16,671 bases of DNA, taken from the NCBI GenBank assembly GCA_002433675.1, contig DJIP01000181.1, positions 1 to 16,671 of the forward strand, read 5' to 3'. The stretch is from Halomonas halophila. GTDB taxonomy: Bacteria; Pseudomonadota; Gammaproteobacteria; Pseudomonadales; Halomonadaceae. Shown one piece after another: positions 1 through 6,291 of the stretch. The notes under the pieces were generated by a model. That model ran no database searches, had not been told where the DNA came from, and saw only the letters and a list, made by a program, of their open reading frames with translations. A program made the translations under genes and the position numbers. How positions within the stretch are numbered: position 1 is the first letter of the stretch; each line of letters begins with the position of its first letter.

Positions 1-1
1 C

Positions 2-160
2 CTGGAGATCACCGCCTTCCACGCCGTCAAGGCCGCCTTCGACCCCGAAGGACTGCTTAACCCGGGCAAGAACATCCCGACGTTGGCCAGGTGTGCGGAG
101 TTCGGCGCGATGCACGTGCACAACAACGAGCTGCCACACCCGGAATTGCCAAGGTTCTAG
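2..160 (+). CDS. glcD: Glycolate oxidase/dehydrogenase FAD subunit GlcD, C-terminal 52 residues (5' truncated by window edge)
   Basis: The reading frame entering at base 2 ends with TAG at 158-160. It encodes the typical GlcD C-terminus: a segment reading FDPEGLLNPGKNIPT, followed by RCAEFGAMHVH and a short proline-rich tail ending in RF. GlcD is the FAD-binding subunit that oxidises glycolate to glyoxylate together with GlcE and the iron-sulfur subunit GlcF. The order glcD-glcE-glcF on the same strand supports the call. The gap to glcE (161-334) holds no gene; it contains an imperfect hairpin formed by GGCAGGA near 214 and TCCTGCC near 238. The start and the catalytic part of the gene lie outside the window. 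Confidence 0.93.
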   Translation: MEITAFHAVKAAFDPEGLLNPGKNIPTLARCAEFGAMHVHNNELPHPELPRF

Positions 161-334
161 AGACAGCCATAACGGCCACGCTTCCCGGCGCCACAGGAAA
201 GAATCACGGTTCAGGCAGGAAGGCGGCAAGCCTCGTCTCCTGCCATCGACCGTGGCGCCCTTGCAGCGCTGCCGTGCTCCGTGTATCGCGCCTTGTCGAC
301 GTTTGTCCCTCTTTGTCGGAATTCAGGTACCACC

Positions 335-1420
335 ATGTCCAACAATGACGTTTCCCCTTCCGCCTTCGACGGCCTGGCGGCTCTGTCCGAAGCGATTCAG
401 TCGGCCAGCGCCGAACGTCCGCTTCGCATCGTCGGCGGCAACACCAAGGCCTTCTATGGCCGCCCGGTGGAGGGTACGCCGGTGTCCACCCGCGAACACC
501 GCGGCATCACCAGCTACGATCCGGTCGAGCTGATCGTCTCGGTACGTGCCGGCACCCTGCTCTCCGAACTCGAGGAGGCACTGGCCGACCAGGGCCAGAT
601 GCTGCCCTTCGAGCCCCCGCACTTTGGCGCCGAGGCCACCGTCGGCGGCACCATCGCCGCCGGACTGTCCGGCCCCCGCCGCCCCTGGGCCGGCTCGGTG
701 CGAGACTTCGTGCTGGGCCTGCGGGTGCTCGATCACCAGGGGCGTGAACAGCGCTTCGGCGGCGAGGTCATGAAGAACGTGGCCGGTTACGACCTGTCAC
801 GCTTGATGGTCGGCGCCCAGGGCACCCTGGGCTTGATCACCGAAGTCACCCTCAAGGTGCTGCCGCTACCCACCGCCAGCGCCAGCCTGCGTCTGGAAAT
901 GTCCCAGTCGGAGGCCCTGCGTCGACTGGCCGAATGGGGACGCAAGCCGCTCCCCTTGAGCGCAGCGGCCTGGCACAGTGGCGCCCTGCATCTGCGTCTC
1001 GAAGGCGGTGCAAGCTCGGTGGCCGCTACCCGCGAGGCAATCGGCGGGGACGCCCTCGAGGCCGACTTCTGGCGCGAGCTCAGAGAGCTGTCGCTGCCCT
1101 TCTTCAGCGACGCAAGCACGCCGCTGTGGCGGATCAGCCTGCCGACCAACACCCCGAGCCTGGACATCACCGGCATCGAGCCCCATCAACTTCTGCTCGA
1201 CTGGGCCGGCAATCAGCGCTGGCTCAAGGGGCAGGTCGACGCCGAATCGCTGCGCGACGCCGTCGCCCAGTCCGGTGGCCACGCCACCTGCTTCACACCG
1301 GGCACCGCCGAACCCTTCACGCCACTGCAGCCAGTGGTCGCCAAGTACCACGAGCAGGTGAAACGTAAGCTCGATCCCGACGGCATCTTCAATCCGCGCC
1401 GACTGTATCCGGACTGGTAG
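335..1420 (+). CDS. glcE: Glycolate oxidase subunit GlcE (FAD-binding)
   Basis: A 361-residue protein with the FAD-binding PCMH fold of the FAD_binding_4 family in its first ~190 residues. The fold is marked by RIVGGNTK near residue 30, VGGTIAAGLSGPRRPWAG near 108 and MKNVAGYDLSRLMVGAQGTLG near 148. The protein ends with DPDGIFNPRRLYPDW, the usual GlcE ending. Unlike GlcD it lacks a full FAD-oxidase C-terminal domain, which is normal for GlcE (about 350 residues in E. coli). It works with GlcD and GlcF to oxidise glycolate and pass electrons to the respiratory chain. I chose ATG 335, where AGGT lies 7 bases upstream, over the in-frame ATG at 281, because family similarity begins after 335. 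The 174-base gap after glcD leaves room for separate control, but no clear promoter is seen. Confidence 0.95.
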   Translation: MSNNDVSPSAFDGLAALSEAIQSASAERPLRIVGGNTKAFYGRPVEGTPVSTREHRGITSYDPVELIVSVRAGTLLSELEEALADQGQMLPFEPPHFGAEATVGGTIAAGLSGPRRPWAGSVRDFVLGLRVLDHQGREQRFGGEVMKNVAGYDLSRLMVGAQGTLGLITEVTLKVLPLPTASASLRLEMSQSEALRRLAEWGRKPLPLSAAAWHSGALHLRLEGGASSVAATREAIGGDALEADFWRELRELSLPFFSDASTPLWRISLPTNTPSLDITGIEPHQLLLDWAGNQRWLKGQVDAESLRDAVAQSGGHATCFTPGTAEPFTPLQPVVAKYHEQVKRKLDPDGIFNPRRLYPDW

Positions 1421-1548
1421 ACCGGGCGCTGAACGACTCAAGCCGCCCGGCGAAGGCGGCATGATCGGACAGCCATCGACAGACGACCTGATCCCCCGTT
1501 TGGCCCCGGCGACGGTCCGGGCCTCGACCACGACTAGCGGATAACAAC

Positions 1549-2781
1549 ATGCAGACCCATTTCAGCGAAAAAGACCTCGAGAAGCCGCACATTCGCGAGG
1601 CCGACAGAGTCCTCAGAAGCTGCGTTCACTGCGGCTTCTGCAATGCTACCTGCCCGACGTACCAGTTGCTTGGCGATGAGCGCGACGGCCCGCGCGGCCG
1701 CATCTACCTGATGAAGGAGATGCTCGAAAGCCCTGAAGACGACGACCAGATCACCGAGGAAACCCGTCTTCACCTCGACCGCTGCCTCACCTGTCGCAAC
1801 TGCGAGACGACCTGTCCGTCGGGCGTCGAGTACCACAAGCTGCTGGATATCGGCCGCGCCGAAATCGAGCGGCGTGTGCCGCGCAGCACCTCCGACAAGG
1901 CGTTGCGCTTTGGCCTGCGCAAGGCACTGGTCGAGCCCGGCCGGTTCAAGGCCCTGCTGGCGCTGGGCCAGACCTTCAAGCCGCTGGTCCCCGGGACGCT
2001 GAAAAGCAAGATGCCACCGGCCCCGGTCGATGCCGGCAAGCGCCCCGATGGCAAGCGTCATCCGCGCCAGATGCTGATCCTCGAGGGCTGCGTACAGCCT
2101 GGTCTTTCGCCCAACACCAATGCCGCCACTGCCCGCGTGCTGGACCGTCTGGGGGTCGGCCTGACGCCCGCCCCCGAGGTCGGCTGCTGCGGCGCCATCG
2201 ACTTCCACCTGAACGCCCAGGAAGCCGGACGCGAGCGCGCCAGACGCAATATCGACGCCTGGCTGCCTCACCTGGACGCCGGCTGCGAGGCCATCATCCA
2301 GACGGCCAGCGGCTGTGGCGCCTTCGTCAAAGAGTATGTCGAAGTGCTGGCCGACGACCCCGACTACGCCGAAAAGGCGCGCCGGGTCAGCGAGGCCGCC
2401 AAGGACCTGGTCGAGGTGCTGGGGCAGGAAGACCTGACGACCCTCGACGTACGCGCCGATCAGCGTCTGGCCTTCCATTGTCCCTGCACCCTGCAGCACG
2501 CCCAGAAGCTCAACGGCGCGGTGGAGACGGTACTGACCAGGATGGGCTTTACCCTGACGCCGGTACGCGATGGCCACCTGTGCTGTGGCTCCGCCGGCAC
2601 CTACTCGATCACCCAGCCCGAACTGTCACGCCAGTTGCGCGACAACAAGATGGACGCGCTGGAAGAAGGCAAGCCGGAGGTGGTTGTTACCGCGAACATT
2701 GGCTGCCAGACCCATCTCGCCGCGACCAACCGCACCCCGGTGCGCCACTGGATCGAGATCATCGATGAGGCCCTTGGCTAG
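1549..2781 (+). CDS. glcF: Glycolate oxidase iron-sulfur subunit GlcF
   Basis: A 410-residue protein with two N-terminal [4Fe-4S] ferredoxin motifs: Cys25, 28, 31, 35 and Cys79, 82, 85, 89, each CxxCxxCxxxCP. They are followed by two cysteine-rich CCG-type domains with Cys213-Cys214 (GCCGAIDFH), Cys345-Cys346 (LCCGSAGTYS) and a terminal GCQTHL motif at Cys386. This is the standard GlcF architecture. GlcF transfers electrons from the GlcD/GlcE flavins to the quinone pool at the membrane. The start follows the 128-base gap after glcE; its ribosome binding site is weak (GCGGATAACAAC before ATG). The last 26 codons, including the TAG stop, recur in diverged form 129 bases downstream, and a shorter third version follows, so the 3' end of this gene has a recombination history. 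The protein itself looks complete. Confidence 0.96.
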   Translation: MQTHFSEKDLEKPHIREADRVLRSCVHCGFCNATCPTYQLLGDERDGPRGRIYLMKEMLESPEDDDQITEETRLHLDRCLTCRNCETTCPSGVEYHKLLDIGRAEIERRVPRSTSDKALRFGLRKALVEPGRFKALLALGQTFKPLVPGTLKSKMPPAPVDAGKRPDGKRHPRQMLILEGCVQPGLSPNTNAATARVLDRLGVGLTPAPEVGCCGAIDFHLNAQEAGRERARRNIDAWLPHLDAGCEAIIQTASGCGAFVKEYVEVLADDPDYAEKARRVSEAAKDLVEVLGQEDLTTLDVRADQRLAFHCPCTLQHAQKLNGAVETVLTRMGFTLTPVRDGHLCCGSAGTYSITQPELSRQLRDNKMDALEEGKPEVVVTANIGCQTHLAATNRTPVRHWIEIIDEALG

Positions 2782-2832
2782 CATGTGATCATGGCGCAAA
2801 GGGCGAGTGGTTACCGCGCTGACATCTTCAGG

Positions 2833-2910
2833 TGCCAGACCCATCTCGCCGCGACCAACCGCACCCCGGTGCGCCACTGGGTCGAGATCGTCGATGAAGC
2901 GCTGGGCTAG
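2833..2910 (+). pseudogene. Displaced alternative 3' end of glcF (tail copy 2)
   Basis: These 78 bases match the last 78 bases of glcF (2704-2781) at 73 positions, including the TAG stop. The five differences give only two Ile-to-Val changes (HWIEIIDEALG becomes HWVEIVDEALG) and three synonymous changes. Weaker similarity continues upstream (GTGGTTACCGCG at 2808). The offset is 129 bases, a multiple of three, so the copy is in frame with glcF. An ATG at 2791 would open a 39-codon frame through it, but I see no ribosome binding site. The difference pattern is that of an allele that diverged while still coding, so I read it as a recombination remnant. Confidence 0.8.
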
Positions 2911-2916
2911 TCCGAG

Positions 2917-2973
2917 AGCCACTGGATCGAGTTCGTCGACGAGGCTCTGGTCAGACTGGCCCAGAGCGCCTAG
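2917..2973 (+). pseudogene. Third glcF-like 3' end (tail copy 3)
   Basis: Immediately after copy 2, in the same frame, 19 codons read SHWIEFVDEALVRLAQSA and a TAG stop. The first 11 residues match the GlcF ending HWIEIIDEALG; the rest is a different, longer C-terminus. It has no start codon of its own. It probably is the original end of an earlier glcF allele, pushed downstream by later replacement. The match is short, so chance or a different origin of the last seven codons cannot be excluded. Confidence 0.6.
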
Positions 2974-3030
2974 ACTAAAAACGAAAATATTTTCCATATT
3001 AACCACAACCCTCAATCACAAGGACTCCCC

Positions 3031-3432
3031 ATGCCGACCAAGCCTTACCTCGACCAGTCCCAGGTCAACGCCATTCTCGACGCCGCCCAGAAGGAAGCCG
3101 AGGCCAATGGCTTCGCCGTGACCATCGTCGTCAGCGATGATGGCGGCTACCCGCTGGGCCTGCGCCGCCTCGACGGCGCAGCACCGTTCAGCGCCGACGT
3201 CGCGATGGCCAAGGCTCGCTCCGCCGCCATCGGTCGCAAGGAAACCCAGGTCTTCGAAGACATGATCAACGGTGGTCGCAACGCCTTCCTGTCGGCCCCC
3301 ATGGAGGGCCTGATGTCCGGTGGCGTGCCGGTGATCATCGACGGCCAGGTGGCCGGTGCCGTGGGCATCTCCGGCGTCAAGCCGGACCAGGATATCCAGG
3401 TCGCCAAGGCCGGTGCCGCCGCCATCGGCTAA
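3031..3432 (+). CDS. GlcG/HbpS-like protein (heme-binding HbpS family)
   Basis: A 133-residue protein matching the GlcG/HbpS family in length (about 134 residues for E. coli GlcG) and layout. It has an N-terminal helix (LDQSQVNAILDAAQKEAEANG), then VTIVVSDDGGYPLGLRRLDGA, a KARSAA helix near residue 61, and a closing segment GGVPVIIDGQVAGAVGISG with conserved glycines. Members of this fold bind heme or small molecules and often sit in glycolate or diol operons; the exact role of GlcG in glycolate use is not established. The start follows AAGGACTCCCC, a good ribosome binding site. A 249-base gap with displaced glcF tails and an AT-rich stretch (2974-3010, including the palindrome AAAATATTTT) separates it from glcF. 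It may therefore have its own promoter, but no clear -35/-10 pair is visible. Confidence 0.85.
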   Translation: MPTKPYLDQSQVNAILDAAQKEAEANGFAVTIVVSDDGGYPLGLRRLDGAAPFSADVAMAKARSAAIGRKETQVFEDMINGGRNAFLSAPMEGLMSGGVPVIIDGQVAGAVGISGVKPDQDIQVAKAGAAAIG

Positions 3433-3507
3433 ACGCCTGGGCAGGACAAAGTGATACGTCACTCGAATCCTGTACAAGCCTGCTGTACAAGTGGTATTGC
3501 GTTATCG

Positions 3508-3540
3508 ACCGCCGCCTTAGATAGGCGGCGGTGCCTTTTT
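3508..3540 (+). terminator. Rho-independent terminator after the glc block
   Basis: A perfect 10-bp stem (ACCGCCGCCT at 3508-3517 with AGGCGGCGGT at 3523-3532), a 5-base loop, then GCCTTTTT. This is a classic intrinsic terminator for glcG and any read-through from glcDEF. It lies 35 bases before the EamA permease gene. Confidence 0.9.
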
Positions 3541-3574
3541 CGTCAGACCTTCTCGATGACATGGACCCGTCCCG

Positions 3575-4471
3575 ATGCCCCTCCTGCCCTTTCTGGCGCC
3601 CCTGGGCGCCGTCTTGATCTGGTCCGGCAACATGACCATCAACCAGCTGACCGTCGGCACCATCGCCCCCAGCAGCATCGCCTTCCTGCGCTGGGTACTG
3701 GCGGTGGCCGTGTTGACGCCCTTCGTCTGGCGCCAGAGCTGGCGCGAGCGACACGCCATCGCCGCGCATTGGCCCAAGCTTGCGCTTCTGGGACTGCTGG
3801 GCATGGCCCTGTGGCAAGGACTGGCCTACGTCGCGGCAGCCTCTACCAGCGCCACCAACATGGGCATTCTGGCGGCCATGGTGCCACTGTTGACGATTCT
3901 GCTCAGTGCCTTGGTGCTGCGTGAGGCACCTAGCTGGGGCGGCTGTCTGGGCGGCGTGATGGCTCTTGCTGGTGTGCTGTGGCTGCTCGGCCGAGGTGAC
4001 ATCGCCGTCCTGGCCAATCTGGAAGTGGCCCCTGGCGATGCGCTGATGGTGGTGGCCGCGACCTGCTACGCCCTTTACGGGGTCATGCTCAAGCGATGGC
4101 CGCTTGCCATATCTCCCTGGGTCATGCTCTACGTTCAAGCGGTGTTCGCCGTCCTGCTGTTGCTGCCGGCCTACCTGCTCGGGCCGATGACACCGATCGA
4201 TACCAGCAACGTCGGCCTGATCCTGTACGCCGGCATCCCCGCCTCCATCATCACCACCTACCTGTGGATGTTCGCGATTCGCCACATCGGCGCCAGCCGC
4301 GCCAGCATCTTCATCAATCTAATGCCGCTGTTCAGCGCCCTGATCGCCATGCTCTGGCTCGGCGAACGGCTTGGCTGGTACCACCTCAGCGGTGGCGCTC
4401 TGGTGCTTGCCGGCGTACTGACGGCCCAGACCTTCCGGCAGCCGATCCGCCGTCGCGGCGAGGCCCGCTGA
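3575..4471 (+). CDS. DMT-superfamily permease, EamA family
   Basis: A 298-residue, very hydrophobic protein with about ten predicted membrane segments in two EamA half-repeats (roughly residues 5-135 and 150-287). Each half starts with the family's typical small-residue helix: APLGAVLIWSGNMTINQL at the N-terminus, and DALMVVAATCYALYGVMLKRW in the second half. The second half ends with ASIFINLMPLFSALIAMLWLGE, a typical EamA segment. Proteins of this family usually export or take up amino acids or other metabolites in the inner membrane; the substrate cannot be read from the sequence. ATG 3575 follows the upstream terminator closely and has only a weak ribosome binding site. The gene seems to stand alone, with no link to the flanking units beyond strand. 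Confidence 0.9.
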   Translation: MPLLPFLAPLGAVLIWSGNMTINQLTVGTIAPSSIAFLRWVLAVAVLTPFVWRQSWRERHAIAAHWPKLALLGLLGMALWQGLAYVAAASTSATNMGILAAMVPLLTILLSALVLREAPSWGGCLGGVMALAGVLWLLGRGDIAVLANLEVAPGDALMVVAATCYALYGVMLKRWPLAISPWVMLYVQAVFAVLLLLPAYLLGPMTPIDTSNVGLILYAGIPASIITTYLWMFAIRHIGASRASIFINLMPLFSALIAMLWLGERLGWYHLSGGALVLAGVLTAQTFRQPIRRRGEAR

Positions 4472-4560
4472 AGTTCGTCCGATGTCCCCATCACAAGGGC
4501 CGAGGACGCCAAGGTGTCGCTGAACCTGCTAACCATAGTTAGACAAGAATAACCTCCGCA

Positions 4561-4588
4561 TTTGCAAAACCGCCATACGTTGTATAGG
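4561..4588 (+). promoter_or_regulatory. Candidate sigma70-type promoter for the GVDS/sponge transcript
   Basis: TTTGCA (4561-4566) and TATAGG (4583-4588) are separated by 16 bases and lie 65 bases before the first small gene. Matches to the consensus are partial. The position suits a transcript covering 4654-6106. This is a by-eye call. Confidence 0.35.
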
Positions 4589-4599
4589 TTTAGTACAAC
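4579..4599. promoter_or_regulatory. Inverted repeat overlapping the candidate -10, possible operator
   Basis: GTTGTA (4579-4584) and TACAAC (4594-4599) form a perfect 6-bp inverted repeat with a 9-base spacer, overlapping the proposed -10 element. The TGTA-N9-TACA core resembles the TGTAAG-N6-CTTACA box bound by GacA/UvrY upstream of csrB/rsm genes, but the spacing is one base short and the inner bases differ. It could be a site for another dimeric regulator. Confidence 0.3.
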
Positions 4600-4653
4600 C
4601 GTTGAGCACAGGACGCCAACGGCCTCTGCAAATCCAGCGACGAGAGGTTCCGC

Positions 4654-4968
4654 ATGAAACATATCGTCAAGGCCGCAGCACTGATGAGCACGATGGCGCT
4701 GTTCTCCAGCATGGCCATGGCCGCTCACCATGAGGAAAACGAAGCCCAGGAAAGCGGCGTCGATACCTCGAACAATGTCACCGAGCAGCAAGATTCCTCC
4801 AGCATGGCTGATGACAGCGCCATGAATGCCGACAAGCCCCTCGTCGAAGACGGTGGCGTCGACTCTTCCAACAGCGCAGAGCAAGCCGACGACAGCATGT
4901 CCGAGACCCAGCCGAAGGATGAGCTGGCAGAGGATAGCGGCGTCGACTCCGCCAACGAGACCGAATAA
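4654..4968 (+). CDS. Small secreted acidic protein with GVDS motifs (copy 1)
   Basis: A 104-residue protein of unknown function. Residues 1-23 form a signal peptide (Lys-rich start, hydrophobic core, AMA at the cleavage site, then AHHEEN), so the mature protein is probably periplasmic. The mature part is acidic, rich in Ser, Asp, Glu and Gln, lacks cysteines and looks disordered. Three copies of a short motif occur: ESGVDTSN (33-40), EDGGVDSSN (65-73) and EDSGVDSAN (93-101). Gxx[D]xx[N] spacing within the motif faintly recalls Ca-binding loops, but that is speculative. The start has GAGAGG about 7 bases upstream. A paralogue with the same design lies at 5693-6043, beyond a structured non-coding region, and the two probably share a transcript. 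I do not recognise a named family. Confidence 0.8.
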   Translation: MKHIVKAAALMSTMALFSSMAMAAHHEENEAQESGVDTSNNVTEQQDSSSMADDSAMNADKPLVEDGGVDSSNSAEQADDSMSETQPKDELAEDSGVDSANETE

Positions 4969-4974
4969 TCGCCA

Positions 4975-5547
4975 GGCCACGGATGGCCACGGTGGCAAGG
5001 ACTCGCCACGGCAGGGCGGCCAGGAAGGCTGCCGGTGGTTCCAGGGAGGAACCGCAGGGCCAGGACGCCCACGACTGAGCGATGGACAGGCTCGCGCCCG
5101 CTATCCTCACGGAAGATCACAGGGCCCAAGGAAGGGCCCAGGCCTCGACCCGACCCGCAGCGTGTCAGTGATCGCCGCGTACTATCGGCCAGAGCACTAT
5201 CGGCCAGGATGGCCGCAAGCGGTTCCAGGAAGGAACCGCCGGGCAGGAAGCCCGACAGTGAGTCAATGGACAGGCTCGATGCCCGATACCGACATGGAAG
5301 GACGCAGGGCCACGGAAGGGCCCAGGCCTCGCCCCGATCCACAGCGTGGCAGTGATCGCGGCGTACTATCGGCCAGAGCACTATCGGCCAGGATGGCCGC
5401 AAGCGGTTCCAGGAAGGAGCCGCCGGGCAGGAAGCCCGATGATGAGCCAACGGACAGGCTCGATGCCCGACACCGACATGGAAGAACACAGGGCCCACGG
5501 AAGGGCTCAGGCAACCCGCCCGATGGCGTCACCAGGAGGGTGACGCC
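4975..5547 (+). ncRNA. Probable CsrA/RsmA-sequestering RNA region (CsrB-like): 18 hairpins with GGA loops
   Basis: I count 25 GGA triplets on the plus strand, 18 of them in hairpin loops. Examples are CGGCC-AGGAT-GGCCG (5201-5215, 5385-5399), GCGGTTCC-AGGAA-GGAACCGC (5219-5239), CGGGC-AGGAA-GCCCG (5240-5254, 5424-5438), GAGCC-AACGGACA-GGCTC (5444-5461) and a 9-bp stem with loop AGGAG (5525-5547). Other loops centre on 4982, 5000, 5024, 5045, 5064, 5085, 5131, 5269, 5315, 5391, 5413, 5453 and 5500. CsrA/RsmA is known to bind A(N)GGA in hairpin loops, and CsrB-type RNAs titrate it with many such loops. Four stem pairs are G-U (5018/5030, 5263/5274, 5407/5419, 5492/5507); these would be A-C mismatches in an antisense RNA, so the functional strand is plus. 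No terminator or separate promoter is seen, so it may be part of the 4654-6106 mRNA or be processed from it. Confidence 0.75.
5016..5511 (+). repeat. 184-bp tandem repeat, two full units and one partial unit, five hairpins per unit
   Basis: Units begin near 5016, 5200 and 5384; for example GGTTCCAGG occurs at 5037, 5221 and 5405, always 184 bases apart. Units 2 and 3 are nearly identical; unit 1 is more diverged. Each unit carries the same five hairpins in the same order. Similarity stops near 5511, after the fifth hairpin of unit 3. Because 184 is not a multiple of three, the repeat does not preserve a reading frame, which argues for a structural RNA rather than a repeat protein. Confidence 0.9.
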
Positions 5548-5692
5548 GTATATCGCGAGCAGGCCTGATCGCGACCTGACCCGTAACTCGCGCCCCCCCC
5601 TTCGGCCCACGCATGACGCGAAAGGCGACGGCGGGAATGGCGTCGGACATTCATCAGAGCATCATCAACAGCTACAACCCGGAGGTACTGCG

Positions 5693-6043
5693 ATGAACAC
5701 CTACCAGACCAGACTGCTGAAGCGCCTCGCCCTGGCCGGCTTGATCGGCCTATTCTCCAGCGCCGCCCTGGCCGATCACCACGCCGAGGGAGACGAAGAG
5801 ATGAAGCAGGAGCAGGTCATGCCCGAGGATAGTGGCGTCGACTCCTCCAACGATTCAGCGATGGCCAAGGACGAAGATGGCGCCGTCCCCGGTGGCGAGA
5901 TCGTCAAGGACGGCGGTGTTGACTCCAACCACGCGCCCAACGACGACGCTTCCGCCAGCGACAGTCAGTCGGCGCTGGACGAGGGCGACCTGGTGGAAGA
6001 CAGCGGTGTCGATTCGGCCAACGAGCCGGAAAACGACGTCTAA
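5693..6043 (+). CDS. Small secreted acidic protein with GVDS motifs (copy 2)
   Basis: A 116-residue paralogue of the protein at 4654-4968. Residues 1-27 form a signal peptide (RLLKR, hydrophobic stretch LALAGLIGLFSSAALA, cleavage after ALA), followed by DHH, which parallels AHH in copy 1. The mature part is acidic, without cysteine, and has three motif copies: EDSGVDSSN (45-53), KDGGVDSNH (72-80) and EDSGVDSAN (102-110). The start is fixed by a strong ribosome binding site (GGAGG at 5681-5685, 7 bases from ATG). That site itself contains GGA and could be a CsrA target next to the sponge region. A terminator follows 37 bases after the stop. The same frame is open further upstream to 4826, but that stretch runs through the non-coding repeats and is not believed. 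Function unknown; periplasmic location inferred. Confidence 0.8.
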   Translation: MNTYQTRLLKRLALAGLIGLFSSAALADHHAEGDEEMKQEQVMPEDSGVDSSNDSAMAKDEDGAVPGGEIVKDGGVDSNHAPNDDASASDSQSALDEGDLVEDSGVDSANEPENDV

Positions 6044-6080
6044 GCCCCTGGATTGCAGAACACCTGCGCATGCAGTATCA

Positions 6081-6106
6081 AAAGGCTCCGCCACGGCGGA
6101 GCCTTT
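6081..6106 (+). terminator. Rho-independent terminator after the second GVDS gene
   Basis: AAAGGCTCCGCC (6081-6092) pairs with GGCGGAGCCTTT (6095-6106), giving a near-continuous 11-12 bp stem with a very small loop and a short T stretch. It ends the unit that begins near 4590. Confidence 0.85.
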
Positions 6107-6291
6107 GTCGTGGCAAGGCCCGCTGTTTGCTGGTCGCCGTCTCTTCACCGCTCCGTGCCCCCTGATGTTCACTGTCGCCCCTGAGCATTTGATGCATCAC
6201 TCTTATACTTTTGCGCTAAGCTGCACACCTCGTTCCGCCTTGCCCTGGGCGGCATGTTAGACTATGCGGTCCATTTCCGGAGGAACACTTC

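Noticed and set aside
2807..3121. A 104-codon frame across the displaced glcF tails and the start of glcG
   Set aside because: It is in a different frame from both the GlcF tails and GlcG, and the translation is Ser/Arg/Pro-rich noise.
3470..3490. Direct repeat TGTACAAG (twice, 13 bases apart) between glcG and its terminator
   Set aside because: Short, and located downstream of glcG before a terminator, where an operator would have little use; probably chance.
4975..5511. Possible CRISPR array, because of regular repeats
   Set aside because: Units are 184 bases long and similar along their whole length, with no short repeat-unique spacer pattern and no cas genes nearby.
4826..6043. A 405-codon open frame spanning the hairpin region and joining the second GVDS protein
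   Set aside because: It runs out of frame through gene 1 and across 184-bp repeats whose length is not a multiple of three. The Arg/Pro/Gly-rich translation has no domain, and a proper start with GGAGG lies at 5693.
6181..6291. Promoter for the GNAT-nitrilase operon (TATACT at 6204)
   Set aside because: The -10-like element has no acceptable -35 partner at 16-18 bases, so I did not list it as a feature.
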